DNA of 45,148 bases from DASZCR01 sp035942915 (GCA_035942915.1 DASZCR010000091.1:1-45148); one strand, 5' to 3'. Shown: positions 1 to 9,525, numbered from the stretch's first letter. Numbers and translations: made by a program. The notes: generated by a model from the sequence alone, not told the origin.

Positions 1-100
1 GGCTTTTCAGTTTAAGCAGCGTCGCGCCGACGGACAGTTCCGCGTCGTCCGGGTGCGAGAAGATGGCGAGTACGTCGAGTTCGAGATTCTCTGTGGTCAT
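1..100 (-). CDS. PIG-L/LmbE-family deacetylase, N-terminal fragment
   Basis: Only the first 33 codons are in the window; the gene runs off the left edge. The translated start carries the PIG-L signature near residues 16-19 (His-Pro-Asp-Asp) followed by Ala-Glu-Leu-Ser, the zinc-binding motif of the LmbE/PIG-L N-acetylglucosaminyl deacetylase fold. This family removes acetyl groups from amino-sugar conjugates, for example in bacillithiol or mycothiol synthesis or glycan modification; which substrate applies cannot be told from this fragment. The ATG at 98-100 is preceded by a GAGG-type ribosome site and lies 21 bp after the stop of the 2H phosphoesterase gene, so the two are probably cotranscribed. 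Confidence 0.8.
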   Translation of the reverse strand, partial: MTTENLELDVLAIFSHPDDAELSVGATLLKLKS

Positions 101-121
101 ATCCTCAGGCACGCCTCGCTC

Positions 122-679
122 TCAGGAGGCGGCTTTCTTCCCGTTGCTGAAGTTGAAGCGGCAGCGCAATCCCTGCTCGGTTCCCGTGTCGTAGATGAGC
201 GACAGGTTGTTGACGGTCAACTCCCAATGAAAGTTGCGCGTCGAGAGCACGCGCACGATTTCGGCCAACTGGTCGTGGTTGAGGTCGCCGTGTGCGAGCG
301 TCACGTGCGGCACCCATTGCACCGGCTCGTAGTAGGCCGCCACCTCTGAGGCGGAAGTCTGCGCAATAGCGCGCCAGACCTCGCTGTGCAGCGCGTCGAG
401 TTCGGGGCTGCGCACGATGGGGATGTAGAGCACGGGGCTTGCGAGCGTGAAGATGCCGAGACCGGCCGTGCGCACGCGAAAGGGGCGCATCCGCGCGGCG
501 AGGTCGTGCAGGATGGTGCCGACGGCTCGCACGTCGTACTCTTCGGCGACCTGATAGGTGAAGTGCGGGTAGGGCGTGACGTAGATGCCGCGCACGCCGA
601 AGTTGTCCGAGAGTTCACGCCAGACCTCTTCGACCTGCGTGTAGTGCTCGTCATCCAGCAATGAAACGACGCCGTGCAT
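122..679 (-). CDS. 2H phosphoesterase / 2'-5' RNA ligase superfamily protein
   Basis: The 185-residue protein has two His-x-Thr motifs, at about residues 39-41 (HFT) and 125-127 (HVT), the paired catalytic signature of the LigT/2H phosphoesterase superfamily. Members ligate or cleave 2',5' or cyclic phosphodiester bonds in RNA or small nucleotides; the substrate here is unknown. The length is normal for the single-domain family. The open frame continues upstream to about 874, but the start at 677-679 is chosen because the conserved fold begins there and the extension has no recognisable sequence. It is the likely first gene of a minus-strand pair with the PIG-L deacetylase and is divergent from the MBL gene at 900. 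Confidence 0.75.
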   Translation of the reverse strand: MHGVVSLLDDEHYTQVEEVWRELSDNFGVRGIYVTPYPHFTYQVAEEYDVRAVGTILHDLAARMRPFRVRTAGLGIFTLASPVLYIPIVRSPELDALHSEVWRAIAQTSASEVAAYYEPVQWVPHVTLAHGDLNHDQLAEIVRVLSTRNFHWELTVNNLSLIYDTGTEQGLRCRFNFSNGKKAAS

Positions 680-899
680 CCTTGGTTCTTCTCTGACACA
701 CCCCGCAAGAGAGATGTAACGCAAGCGACGCGACGGGTCAAGGCAAGCGACGCTCTCTTTGCCGACGCAGGTCTCCGGCGGGAAACTCAACCTCAGCGAA
801 AGCCGCTCCGACGATGCCCCTCTTTGTTGACGCGGTTGACGCGACGCCGCGACGGTTGTTACTTTCGTGACCATCTCCCTGAGAGGCTCCGTAAAGTTT

Positions 900-1736
900 A
901 TGAAGCTCGTCGTCCTCGGTTCGGGAACCGCCGTGCCGCATCCGCGTCGCTCGTCCTCCTCGCACTGGGTCGAGACGCAGCAGGGTCACACGCTGCTGCT
1001 CGACTGCGCGGCCTCGGCCGTTCACCGGATGGCCGCCGAAGGGCTTGACTGGGCGGCGCTCGACGCCATCTGGATTAGCCACTTTCATCTCGACCACGTC
1101 GGCGGCCTCGCGCCCTTTCTCTTCGGCACGCGCCACGCAGACGGGACGCGCACGCGCACCAAGCCGCTCCACATCGTCGGCCCGCGCGGCACAGAGAAAC
1201 TGTTGCGCGCCTTCGAGCGCGCAGGTCGTTATAAACTCTTCGACCAACCCTTTCCCATAGAGGTGCGCGAAGTCTCTCCGCGCAAACGCTTCACGCTGCT
1301 CCCCGGCTTGACGGCCGAAACCTTCTCGACGCCGCACACGCGCGAAAGCCTCGCCGTGCGTCTGACGGAGACGGCAGAGGGCGTCGAAGAGGACGGCGCG
1401 GGCGCGTCTCTCGTCTACACGTCCGACACCGGCTACACCGAATCGCTGGCGCGTTTCGCACGCGGCGCGGGGCTGCTGCTGATGGAATGCTCTTTCCGCG
1501 ACGAGAAGCCCATCGAGACGCACCTCGTCCTGTCGGAAGCGATGCGTCTGGCGCGACTGGCCGCGCCGCGCAGGGTCTTGCTCTCACACCTCTATCCGGA
1601 GTGGGACGGCTGCGACATCTCAAGCGAGGCACGACGGTTCTGGGATGGACGCACAGAGGGCGCGGAGGACGGCCTGCGTCTGGAAATCGAGAGCGGCACG
1701 CGCGCTGCATCAGACCGGCGCGGGCGCGACTCCTGA
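900..1736 (+). CDS. MBL-fold hydrolase, RNase Z-like
   Basis: The 278-residue protein begins with the beta-strand and GSGTAVPHP turn typical of RNase Z-like metallo-beta-lactamase proteins. It carries HxHxDH at residues 61-66 (HFHLDH), plus later metal ligands in a TPHT segment, a SDTG segment and a C-terminal SHLYP segment. These build a dinuclear zinc site, so it is a cytoplasmic hydrolase, possibly a phosphodiesterase or RNase. It lacks the clear flexible arm of tRNase Z, so true tRNA 3' processing is not assigned. The ATG at 900 is preferred over an upstream in-frame start because GAGAGG at 881-886 acts as the ribosome site and homology starts at MKLVVLG. A small perfect hairpin (1741-1759) follows the stop. 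Confidence 0.8.
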   Translation: MKLVVLGSGTAVPHPRRSSSSHWVETQQGHTLLLDCAASAVHRMAAEGLDWAALDAIWISHFHLDHVGGLAPFLFGTRHADGTRTRTKPLHIVGPRGTEKLLRAFERAGRYKLFDQPFPIEVREVSPRKRFTLLPGLTAETFSTPHTRESLAVRLTETAEGVEEDGAGASLVYTSDTGYTESLARFARGAGLLLMECSFRDEKPIETHLVLSEAMRLARLAAPRRVLLSHLYPEWDGCDISSEARRFWDGRTEGAEDGLRLEIESGTRAASDRRGRDS

Positions 1737-1740
1737 GCCA

Positions 1741-1759
1741 ATGAGAGCGCGTCTCTCAT
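1741..1759. terminator. Small hairpin after MBL gene
   Basis: Seven-base arms ATGAGAG and CTCTCAT flank a five-base loop five bases after the stop of the MBL gene. There is no downstream T-run, so it is at best a weak terminator or processing hairpin. Confidence 0.3.
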
Positions 1760-1817
1760 CAAACGAAAACCGAAGGGGTGCAGCAAAACGGCGTCTCTTA
1801 GTTTAAACTGCTGACAG

Positions 1818-2729
1818 ATGAAATCACGCCTCGTCCTTAATCCAGTCTCCGGCACGGATGCCGCGCCTGACTATCTGCAAACCATCAACGAGCGGCTGCG
1901 CGCCGCGCTCGGCACACTCGACATCGTGATGACGACCGAGGGCGGCGACGCCGTGCGTCTGGCCGAAGCCTCTGCGCGCGAGGGCTACGAGCAACTGTTC
2001 GTCGCGGGCGGCGACGGCACGCTCAACGAGGTCTTGAACGGCGTGGCGCGCGTTCCCGGCGCGCTCTCGCGCGTCACCTTCGGCCTCATCCCGCTCGGCA
2101 CGGGCAACGACTTCGCCACCGCGCTCGGTCTGCCTGAAGCGGTCGAGGAGGCCGTCGATGTGCTGCTCGCCGGGCGCACCGTCCTCGCAGACGTGGGCGT
2201 GCTCAACGAGCGCCACTTCGTCAACGTCTCGGCCGGGGGCTTCGTCGCAGAAGTCTCCGATGCGGTCAATCCGCAGTTGAAGACGCTGGCGGGTAAGTTC
2301 GCCTACCTCGTCGGCGGCGCACAGGTGCTCCTCGATTACGAAGCTTTGGCGGCGCGCGTCAGAGTCGGCGAAGCCGAGACGCGCGAGATGCGTCTGGAGA
2401 TGTTTGCCGTCTGCAACTCGCGCATGGTCGGCGGCGGGCGGATGATTGCGCCGCATGCGCTCATCGACGACGGCGCGTTGGACGTGTGTCTGGTTGAAGC
2501 GATGCCGACGCTCGAATTTCTCTCTCTCCTATCGAGCGTCTCCGGCGGCGGCCACATCGAGGATGAGCGCGTCTCCTACTTCCGCGCAAGCGCGCTCGAA
2601 ATCGAGTTCAACCGTCCGGCTAAAGTCAACACGGACGGCGAGGTCTTGGAGACGAGCCGCTGTCGCTACAGCCTCCTGCCGCGCGCTGCGCGTTTTCTCG
2701 CAGGCGACGCGCCCTACACGCAGCAGTAA
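1818..2729 (+). CDS. Diacylglycerol kinase-family lipid kinase (YegS/BmrU-like)
   Basis: The 303-residue protein has the DAGK catalytic-domain signatures: an N-terminal NPVSG strand-turn (residues 8-12), GGDGT at 64-68 followed by LNE, and GTGNDFA at about 94-100. This family phosphorylates lipids such as diacylglycerol or phosphatidylglycerol with ATP at the cytoplasmic membrane face. The C-terminal domain (from about 130) has the expected all-beta fold segments ending in an NTDGE motif that contributes to the active site. The length matches YegS-type enzymes. The gene is followed 30 bp later by an exported EEP hydrolase. A paralogue lies at 14385-15347. Confidence 0.85.
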   Translation: MKSRLVLNPVSGTDAAPDYLQTINERLRAALGTLDIVMTTEGGDAVRLAEASAREGYEQLFVAGGDGTLNEVLNGVARVPGALSRVTFGLIPLGTGNDFATALGLPEAVEEAVDVLLAGRTVLADVGVLNERHFVNVSAGGFVAEVSDAVNPQLKTLAGKFAYLVGGAQVLLDYEALAARVRVGEAETREMRLEMFAVCNSRMVGGGRMIAPHALIDDGALDVCLVEAMPTLEFLSLLSSVSGGGHIEDERVSYFRASALEIEFNRPAKVNTDGEVLETSRCRYSLLPRAARFLAGDAPYTQQ

Positions 2730-2759
2730 AAATCCGATGGAAAGGGAGAGTCCCAGAAG

Positions 2760-3779
2760 ATGCTGAAAACACCGACGAGAAGCGTGGACGCGCGCACGCG
2801 TCGTGCGACGCCGCAGCGCGCCTGCGCGCACATCCTTGCCCTCTCGCTCGCGCTCATTCTGCTCGCCGCGCTCCCGCTCGGCAGTGCTTCCACCATCGGG
2901 AGCGCCAGCGACAAGTCCGCGCCCGTCTCTATCCTCCGCGAAGGCGACAAGGGCGAGGGCGCGCACCTGCTCGAAACGGGCGCAGCCGCCAAACCGGCGA
3001 CGCCGCCCGCCGACGAGCCGACGGAGTTTAAGGTCGTCTCCTACAACATACGCTACCGCGCAGGCGAGGAACTGAAGGAACTGGCGCGTCTGCTGCGCGA
3101 AGATGCCGAGATAGGCAAGGCTTCCGTGATTGGTCTGCAAGAGGTTGACCGCAACCGCAAGCGGACGGGGCGCGTCAACACGGCGCGCCTGTTGGCCTCC
3201 GAACTGGGGATGCATTACGCGTGGGCTGCGCCGCCTCCGCCCGCCGAGAAGCAGGGGAAGAAGCAGAAGAAGGAACGCGAGGAGGAGACGGGCGTCGCTT
3301 TGTTGAGTCCATACCCGCTCGTCGATGTCGAGCGCGTCGTCCTGCCGCACGAGGGGCCGGGCGGGCGTCGGCGCGCGGCCATCGGCGCGACCGTGCTCAC
3401 CGGCTCGCGCCGTGTGCGAGTCTACTCCGTTCATGCCGAAACGCGGCTCAAGAGCGAGCGCAAATTGGAACAACTCTCATCCGTCCTCGATGCACTGGCG
3501 CGCCACACAGGACTCGACGGCGCAGTCGTCCTCGGCGACTTCAACACGTGGAAGGGCGGCGAGGTTGACCGCGCCGACGAACTGTTTCGCAAGGCCGGAT
3601 TCGAGACTTCGATTCCGAAGAATAAATCGACGTGGAAGGACTACTGGATTCTCGAATTAAAACTCGACTGGATATGGCTGCGCGGCCTCAAGCCCACCAC
3701 CGGCGGCATCACACGCCGCATCAAACTCTCCGACCACTGGCCCCTCTGGACGACGGCCACCTTCGCGGAAAAGAAGTGA
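2760..3779 (+). CDS. Exported endonuclease/exonuclease/phosphatase-family hydrolase
   Basis: The 339-residue protein has a basic N-terminus and a hydrophobic segment (residues 23-44) that look like a signal peptide or anchor. The EEP (DNase I-like) fold follows: SYNIR (94-98), GLQEVDR (125-131) with the metal-binding Glu, GDFNTW (259-264) and SDHWP (324-328) with the catalytic His. These proteins cleave phosphodiesters in nucleic acids or lipids (nuclease or sphingomyelinase-like); the substrate cannot be chosen. A lysine/glutamate-rich stretch at 161-177, between the second and third motifs, is an unusual charged insertion. The AAGGGAGAG ribosome site fits the ATG at 2760. The stop codon TGA (3777-3779) is part of the first heptad of the following repeat array. 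Confidence 0.8.
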   Translation: MLKTPTRSVDARTRRATPQRACAHILALSLALILLAALPLGSASTIGSASDKSAPVSILREGDKGEGAHLLETGAAAKPATPPADEPTEFKVVSYNIRYRAGEELKELARLLREDAEIGKASVIGLQEVDRNRKRTGRVNTARLLASELGMHYAWAAPPPPAEKQGKKQKKEREEETGVALLSPYPLVDVERVVLPHEGPGGRRRAAIGATVLTGSRRVRVYSVHAETRLKSERKLEQLSSVLDALARHTGLDGAVVLGDFNTWKGGEVDRADELFRKAGFETSIPKNKSTWKDYWILELKLDWIWLRGLKPTTGGITRRIKLSDHWPLWTTATFAEKK

Positions 3780-3880
3780 TAAGTGATAAGTGATAGGTGA
3801 TAAGTGATAAGTGATGGGTGATAGGTGATGGGATAAGAAACAGGCTTTCTCCTATCACCTATCACCTATCACCTATCACT
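3776..3880. repeat. Heptad inverted-repeat array 1
   Basis: Eight GTGATAA/GTGATAG/GTGATGG units (3776-3831) are followed by a core GATAAGAAACAGGCTTTCTC and four right-arm units (TATCACC type) ending near 3880. The arms are complementary in many registers. It fills the gap between the convergent EEP and TolC-family genes. The EEP stop codon lies in the first unit. Confidence 0.95.
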
Positions 3881-5950
3881 TCATTTGAGGCTGACTTCGA
3901 CGTGGTGCGCTTCGAGGGCGTTACCTGTGGCGCGTTGCAGTTCGGCGAGCGCCTTGTTGAGTTCGGTCTGCGCGCGTAGTTCGTTGCCGCGCGCGGTCGT
4001 CAGGGCGGTCTGGCGTTCGAGCACGAGGAAGACTGTGGACTGTCCGGCGTCGAGGCGGCGACGCTCGGAGGCGTACTGCTGTTCGGAGGCGTCGCGCGCC
4101 GCCGCCGCCGCGCGCAGACGCGACTCGGCCGTCTGCACGAGTTGCAAGGCGTTGCGCACGTCCACCTGAATCAACTGTTCGAGTTGCTCGCGCTGCACGC
4201 GCACGCGCTCGCCCTCGACGAGCGTGCGGCCGTACTGCGCTTCGGCCGTGCGATTGCGCAAGGGCAGGTTGACGGCGACGCCGACGCGAAAGTTGTTGAA
4301 GCGGTTGGCGGCGAGGTTGCCGAGCGATTGCGGCAGACCGCCGACGAGCGTGTCTGGCAAGGTCAGAGGCGGCGGCTCAGGCAGCGGCGCAAGGCCGTTG
4401 ATGGCCGAGAGTTGGTTGATGCGCTCGCGCAGTTCGGCCGACGAGGCCGTCAGCGGATTGATGCCGCCCGTCGTGTTCAGCGAGCCTGCGAGGCCGACGA
4501 CGCCGTAGCTGCCGACGAGGTCGAGTTGCGGCCGCGTCTGCTCGCGCGCGAAACGCTGCTCAATCTCATTTATCTCGCGCGCCACGTCCGACGCCTGTAG
4601 CTCAGGACGACTCTTCAAAGCCGCCGTCATCGCTTCCGGCAGACCGACGGGCGGAACATTCAGGTCAACCGGGTCGGTCGGCACGAGCGCGACGTTCCAC
4701 AGGCTCGCCTCGCGGTTCTCGGCAATCAGATTCTTCAAGTTGTTTTCGGCACGCCCCACGTCGTCGAGCGCGCTGTAGACGCTCTGCTCGAAGCCGGAGA
4801 CCTGAGCCTCAGCAGCGACCACGTCAATCGGCGCGAGCATCCCTTCGGCCACCAGACGCTTGTTATGTTCGAGTTGTGCGCGTGCGTCGCGCACGGCGTC
4901 GCGTTGAATCTGAAGGTTGCGCAGGGCGAAGACCAAATCCCAGTAGGCGCGCTGCACGTTCGTTATCGTTTCGATGGCGCGCTGGCGAAACTGCGCGTCC
5001 GTCAGCGAGAGGTTGCGTTTGGCAATCTCAATCTGGCGACGGTTCTGGTCGAAGCGCAGTCCGCGCAGCAGCGGCTGCGTGTAGCTGAAGGTCAGGCTCG
5101 TCGGGTATTGCGGATTGAGCGCGGCGAATTGGTTGTTCGAGGTGATGCGGTTCGAGGTGAAGTCGAGGCGATAGTTGCCGCCATACTTCGGCGTCTGTCC
5201 CTGAAAGCTCGACGTGGAGAAGAAGCCCGATTGCGTGACCGCGCCCGAAGGGCTTCCCGACAGAAAGCTGGCCGAAGGCGTCTCGGCGCGTTCGTAATAG
5301 GTGTTGGTCGTAAAGCGCGGGTCGTAGACGCCGCGCGCACCCGCAAGGTCGAACTCCGAAGCGCGCACATTCTGGCGCGCCACCTCGATGTCCTTGTTGT
5401 TGGCAAGCGCCATCTCGATGGCTTCGCGCAGAGAGAGCGAACGCTGGTCGGCCATCTCGACGCCGACGCGTTGCAGAGACGGAAAGGGCGCAAGCGGCGC
5501 GCGGAAGTCTGTCGCGACCTGCGGCACGACCAGAGGCGTCTGCCCTTCCGGCGCAGCGGCGGGCACGCTCTCTCTTCCGGGCTGGCGGACGACGCCCGAC
5601 GGCGCGGGGACGGTCTGCACTGACGGCGCGACGGTCGTGTTCGTGCCTGCGGGCGGTGCGCCTTGCTGCGCGCCCTGCGTCGGCTGTTGCGCCTGCGGCG
5701 ATTGCCCCGTCGCGTCGAAGATTGAGCCGGAGAAGGGCGCGGACGGTTGCGGTACGCCCTGCGTCGGCTGCGGGATGCCTTGCGTCGACTGCGGCATACT
5801 CGGCGTCTGCCCGCCCGTCTGCGGCGGAGGCGACGACGTTTGCTGCGCGTGCGCTGTTGTCAGCGTTGACGCAGCAGCCGCCGTCAGGCAGAGCGTCAAC
5901 AGCGCGACGTTGAAGGACTGTCTCAGCGAATTGTTAATGCCTTTACTCAT
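3881..5950 (-). CDS. TolC-family outer-membrane efflux channel
   Basis: The 689-residue protein starts with a signal peptide (residues 1 to about 36, ending in AHA), then a low-complexity Gln/Pro/Thr-rich region (about 37-160). Two OEP repeats follow, with the helical coiled-coil segments typical of TolC-like channels (for example SLREAIEMALANNKDIEVAR near 170-190). It would form the outer-membrane exit duct of the tripartite pump encoded upstream on the same strand. The long QPTQG-rich linker before the barrel domain is unusual compared with TolC of about 490 residues and may span the periplasm. It is the last gene of the efflux operon; the stop TGA sits three bases before repeat array 1. 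Confidence 0.9.
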   Translation of the reverse strand: MSKGINNSLRQSFNVALLTLCLTAAAASTLTTAHAQQTSSPPPQTGGQTPSMPQSTQGIPQPTQGVPQPSAPFSGSIFDATGQSPQAQQPTQGAQQGAPPAGTNTTVAPSVQTVPAPSGVVRQPGRESVPAAAPEGQTPLVVPQVATDFRAPLAPFPSLQRVGVEMADQRSLSLREAIEMALANNKDIEVARQNVRASEFDLAGARGVYDPRFTTNTYYERAETPSASFLSGSPSGAVTQSGFFSTSSFQGQTPKYGGNYRLDFTSNRITSNNQFAALNPQYPTSLTFSYTQPLLRGLRFDQNRRQIEIAKRNLSLTDAQFRQRAIETITNVQRAYWDLVFALRNLQIQRDAVRDARAQLEHNKRLVAEGMLAPIDVVAAEAQVSGFEQSVYSALDDVGRAENNLKNLIAENREASLWNVALVPTDPVDLNVPPVGLPEAMTAALKSRPELQASDVAREINEIEQRFAREQTRPQLDLVGSYGVVGLAGSLNTTGGINPLTASSAELRERINQLSAINGLAPLPEPPPLTLPDTLVGGLPQSLGNLAANRFNNFRVGVAVNLPLRNRTAEAQYGRTLVEGERVRVQREQLEQLIQVDVRNALQLVQTAESRLRAAAAARDASEQQYASERRRLDAGQSTVFLVLERQTALTTARGNELRAQTELNKALAELQRATGNALEAHHVEVSLK

Positions 5951-6020
5951 AACTTTTTTATGAAGCGGCGAGCCGGGTCGGGGTTATGAACGATAAACTG
6001 CCGCGACTCGCCGCCCTTTA

Positions 6021-9000
6021 TTAATGCCTGCCGAAGAGACTGAAGAATGAACCGGCGGCGGTCGCCGCGCGGCGTCTGACCCATGCGAAAGAGCCTGCGA
6101 GGCGTGCGCCCACGCGGCTGAAGACGCGGCTGCGCCCCACGTCATCGAAGAGCGAATAGAAGACCGGCACGGCGAGCAGCGTGAGCAGCAGACAGAGGGT
6201 CTGTCCGCCGACGACGAGGACGCCGATGGAACGGTTCGTGCCCGCGCCCGGCCCCGTTGCGACGACGAGCGGCATCATGCCCGCGACGAGCGCGATGGTC
6301 GTCATCAGGATAGGACGCAGACGGTCGCGGTTGGCCTGAATGATGGCGTCGAGCCTCTCCATGCCGTGCGCGCGCAGTTCGTTCGTGTGGTCAATCTGCA
6401 AAATGGCGTTCTTCTTGACGACGCCGAACAAAAGCAACAGTCCAAGCCCGGAGAAGATGTTGACCGTCTGTCCCGTGACGAGCAGCGAGACGATGCCGAA
6501 CGGGATGGCGAGCGGCAGCGTCAAGAGGATTGTTACCGGGTGGATGAACGACTCGAACTGCGCCGCCAGCACCATGTACATGAAGACGAACGAGAGGACG
6601 AAGGCGAGCATGAAGTAATAGCCCGCGCGTCCCAACTCCTTCGACCTTCCGGCAAGCCCCGTCGTGTAGCCCGGCTCGACGTTCAACTCTTTGACGTAAG
6701 CGTTCAGCGTGTCGATGACGGCCGCCTGCGAGCCGCCCGGCCGGACGTTGGCCGAGAGCGTCACCTGACGCTGGCGATTGAGGCGGTCAATGGCTGAAGG
6801 CCCCGTCCCCTCCTCGACCCGCACGACGTTACTGAGATTCGTCCAGCCCGTCTTCGCCGATTGCACGAACAGGTTTTCGAGCGCCTCAGGACTCGTCCGC
6901 GCCTCGCCTATCGCGCGCACGCGCACGTTGTATTGGTCTGTGCCCTCGTTGAAGGTCGAGGCTTCCGTGCCTGCTACCAGCGTGTTCAAAGCCTGCGCGA
7001 TGTCTCCGACGCGCACGCCGAGGTCGGCCGCCTTCGCGCGGTCAATCACCACGCGCAGTTCCGGTTTGCCGACGACGAGCGACGAATCGGCGTCAACCAC
7101 GTCCGGGATGGTCTTCATCTTTTCGAGAAGCTTCTCGGAATAGAGCGTGAGTTTCTGCAAGTCGGGGCCGCCGACGACGTACTGGACATCGGCGTTGCGG
7201 AAGCCGCCGCCGGAAATGGCCGCGACCTGCTGGACGCCTGTCCGCAACTCGCGCGGGTGCTTCTGCAAAAGCTCGCGCGCCCGCTCCATCAGTTCGTCCT
7301 GCTTGTGTTCGCGCTCTGCAATCGGCACGAGTTTGACGTAGATGGAGGCGTCGTTGACGAGTTGTTGCTGGCCGCCGCCGATGGTCACGAGCGTGTCGGT
7401 CACTCCGGGCATTTGGCGCACGTCGTTGGCGATGCGCTCGACGGTCGTCGAAGTGGCCGCCAGCGTCGAGCCTTCGGGCGCGCGGACGGTAATCTCGAAC
7501 TGCGATTGGTCATCAACCGGCAGAAAGTTTTTGCCGACGAACATGAAGAGCGGCACGATGCTCACAATGACGACGACGCACAGTGCGACGACCACCCAGC
7601 GATGCGCCATCGACCACTTGAGCATCCACGTGTAGGTGCGGTCGATGGGGCGATACCAGCGCGAGTCCTTCGAGTCGTGTCCGGCGGCGCGCGGCGCTTC
7701 CTGACGATGCGGAGCAGCCTCGTCATCCGTCGTCGGCGGCAACTCGCCTGCGCCCTCCACCGCTTGGCCGCTCTCGAACGCCCCGGCCGCCTCATGCGCC
7801 TCCGCGTTCTTTCCCGGCTCGCCCGCCACGACGCGCGACTCGTCGGCCAGCAACGCGGGCGCGTCTCCCTGCGAAGGGAGGCTTCCCGCACCGGCCGCTT
7901 CCTCCGCGTGCCGACGCTTAATCCAACGCGCGGCCAGCATCGGCGTCAGCGTGAAGGAGACGATGAGCGAGACGCCGATGGCGAACGAGGAGGTCAGGCC
8001 GAACGACGACATGAAACGTCCGACGATGCCGCCCATGAAGCCGACGGGCAGGAAGACCGCGAGCAGCGAGAGCGTCGTCGCCATCACGGCCAGACCTATC
8101 TCGCGCGTCCCCTCGATGGCCGCCTGAAACGGCGGCATCCCCTTCTCTTCGATGTAACGGAAGATATTTTCAAGGACGACGATGGCGTCGTCGATGACGA
8201 TGCCGACCATCAGCGTCAGCGCCAGCATCGTGATTTGATTGAGCGTGTAGCCGAGCGCCGCCATCAATCCGAAGGTGGCGATGATGGAGGTCGGGATGGC
8301 GAGCGCCGCAATCAGCGTGGTGCGGAAGTTCCAGAGAAAGACGAAGACGACGATGGCCGCCAGAATGCCGCCTTCGATTAAGTGCGTCTGGATTGATTCG
8401 ACCGCCGCTTTGATGAAGATGGATTGGTCGCCGACGATTTGCGTGCGGACGCCCTGCGGCAACGTCGGTTCAATCTCCGCAAGCCGCTCCTTGACGGCTT
8501 CCGCGACGGCGACCGTGTTCTGCCCCGACTGTTTCGAGACGACGAGCGTGACGGCCGGTTGACCATTCAGGCGCGCAGACGTGCGCAACTCCTCGGAACT
8601 GTCTTCGACGTAGCCGATGTCGGAAATCTTGACCGGATAGTTGCCGCGCGTCGAGACGGCGACGTGATTGAAGTCCGCAGGGTTGGTGATGCGCCCCATC
8701 GTCCGCACGGTCAGTTCGCGTGCGCCCTCATCGACGCGCCCGCCCGGCACTTCCATGTTCTGCGAGCGGACGGCGGCGATGACTTCCGGGACGGTGATGT
8801 TGAAGGCGCGCATCTTGTCCGGGTCGAGTTTGACCTGAATCTCGCGGCGGCTGCCGCCGACGATGTTGACGTTGCCGACGCCGTTAATCGACTCGATGCG
8901 CTTCTTAATCTGTTTGTCGGCGATGTCTGTCACGTCGCGCAGGCTGCGCGGCGCGGAGACGGCGATGCGCAGGACGGGCGCGGCATCCGTGTCGAGTTTC

Positions 9001-9389
9001 TGGATGGTGGGCGTCTCGGCCGTCTCCGGCAGGTCGGGCACGATGAGGCCGACCTTGTCGCGCACCTCCTGCGCGGCGACATCTGCGTTCTTGTCGAGGA
9101 TGAAGGTGATGAAGACCTGCGAGACACCTTCGACCGAAGTCGAGCGCAATTCGTCGATGCCGCTGATGGTGTTGACGGCCGCCTCGACCTTGTCGGTAAT
9201 CTCCGTCTCGACCTCGCGCGGGCTGGCGCCGGGGTTAATCACCGTGACGGTAATCGTCGGCAGGTCAATCTTCGGAAACAGGTCGACGCCGAGCGAGTTG
9301 AACGAGAAGAGGCCGACGACCGTGAGCGACAGAATCAGCATCGTCGCGAAGACGGGACGGCGGACACAAATTTCGGCAAGCTTTTGCAT
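6021..9389 (-). CDS. RND-family efflux pump, HAE1/AcrB type
   Basis: The 1122-residue inner-membrane proton antiporter has the full RND architecture. It has an N-terminal TM1 (12-32), a periplasmic porter domain, and a TM2-TM6 block with the paired acidic relay residues Asp400-Asp401 in TM4 (GIVIDDAIVVLEN). A second half follows with the TM10 lysine in GVVKKNAIL. It would export hydrophobic drugs or metabolites with the adjacent fusion protein and channel. A hydrophilic Ala/Glu/Gly-rich insertion of about 80 residues (about 495-575) separates the two halves on the cytoplasmic side. It is cotranscribed with the MFP gene upstream; repeat array 2 fills that junction. Confidence 0.95.
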   Translation of the reverse strand: MQKLAEICVRRPVFATMLILSLTVVGLFSFNSLGVDLFPKIDLPTITVTVINPGASPREVETEITDKVEAAVNTISGIDELRSTSVEGVSQVFITFILDKNADVAAQEVRDKVGLIVPDLPETAETPTIQKLDTDAAPVLRIAVSAPRSLRDVTDIADKQIKKRIESINGVGNVNIVGGSRREIQVKLDPDKMRAFNITVPEVIAAVRSQNMEVPGGRVDEGARELTVRTMGRITNPADFNHVAVSTRGNYPVKISDIGYVEDSSEELRTSARLNGQPAVTLVVSKQSGQNTVAVAEAVKERLAEIEPTLPQGVRTQIVGDQSIFIKAAVESIQTHLIEGGILAAIVVFVFLWNFRTTLIAALAIPTSIIATFGLMAALGYTLNQITMLALTLMVGIVIDDAIVVLENIFRYIEEKGMPPFQAAIEGTREIGLAVMATTLSLLAVFLPVGFMGGIVGRFMSSFGLTSSFAIGVSLIVSFTLTPMLAARWIKRRHAEEAAGAGSLPSQGDAPALLADESRVVAGEPGKNAEAHEAAGAFESGQAVEGAGELPPTTDDEAAPHRQEAPRAAGHDSKDSRWYRPIDRTYTWMLKWSMAHRWVVVALCVVVIVSIVPLFMFVGKNFLPVDDQSQFEITVRAPEGSTLAATSTTVERIANDVRQMPGVTDTLVTIGGGQQQLVNDASIYVKLVPIAEREHKQDELMERARELLQKHPRELRTGVQQVAAISGGGFRNADVQYVVGGPDLQKLTLYSEKLLEKMKTIPDVVDADSSLVVGKPELRVVIDRAKAADLGVRVGDIAQALNTLVAGTEASTFNEGTDQYNVRVRAIGEARTSPEALENLFVQSAKTGWTNLSNVVRVEEGTGPSAIDRLNRQRQVTLSANVRPGGSQAAVIDTLNAYVKELNVEPGYTTGLAGRSKELGRAGYYFMLAFVLSFVFMYMVLAAQFESFIHPVTILLTLPLAIPFGIVSLLVTGQTVNIFSGLGLLLLFGVVKKNAILQIDHTNELRAHGMERLDAIIQANRDRLRPILMTTIALVAGMMPLVVATGPGAGTNRSIGVLVVGGQTLCLLLTLLAVPVFYSLFDDVGRSRVFSRVGARLAGSFAWVRRRAATAAGSFFSLFGRH

Positions 9390-9401
9390 AAGTTTTTAAG
9401 A

Positions 9402-9525
9402 GTGATGGGTGATGGGTGATGGGTGATAGGAGAAATCCTGTCTTTCACTTATCACCTATCACTTATCACCTATCACTTATCACCTATCACTTATTACCTA
9501 TCACCTATCACCTATCACTTATCAC
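9402..9525. repeat. Heptad inverted-repeat array 2
   Basis: Plus-strand reading gives four GTGATGG/GTGATAG units, a core GAGAAATCCTGTCTTTC, and about twelve TATCACC/TATCACT units. Relative to the minus-strand genes the long arm comes first, right at the stop of the MFP gene (TGA at 9524-9522 lies inside a unit), and the short arm ends 12 bp before the RND start codon. Confidence 0.95.

Noticed and set aside
900..1736. True RNase Z (tRNA 3' endonuclease)
   Set aside because: The metal motifs fit the superfamily but no clear exosite arm is visible, so only a general MBL hydrolase call is made.
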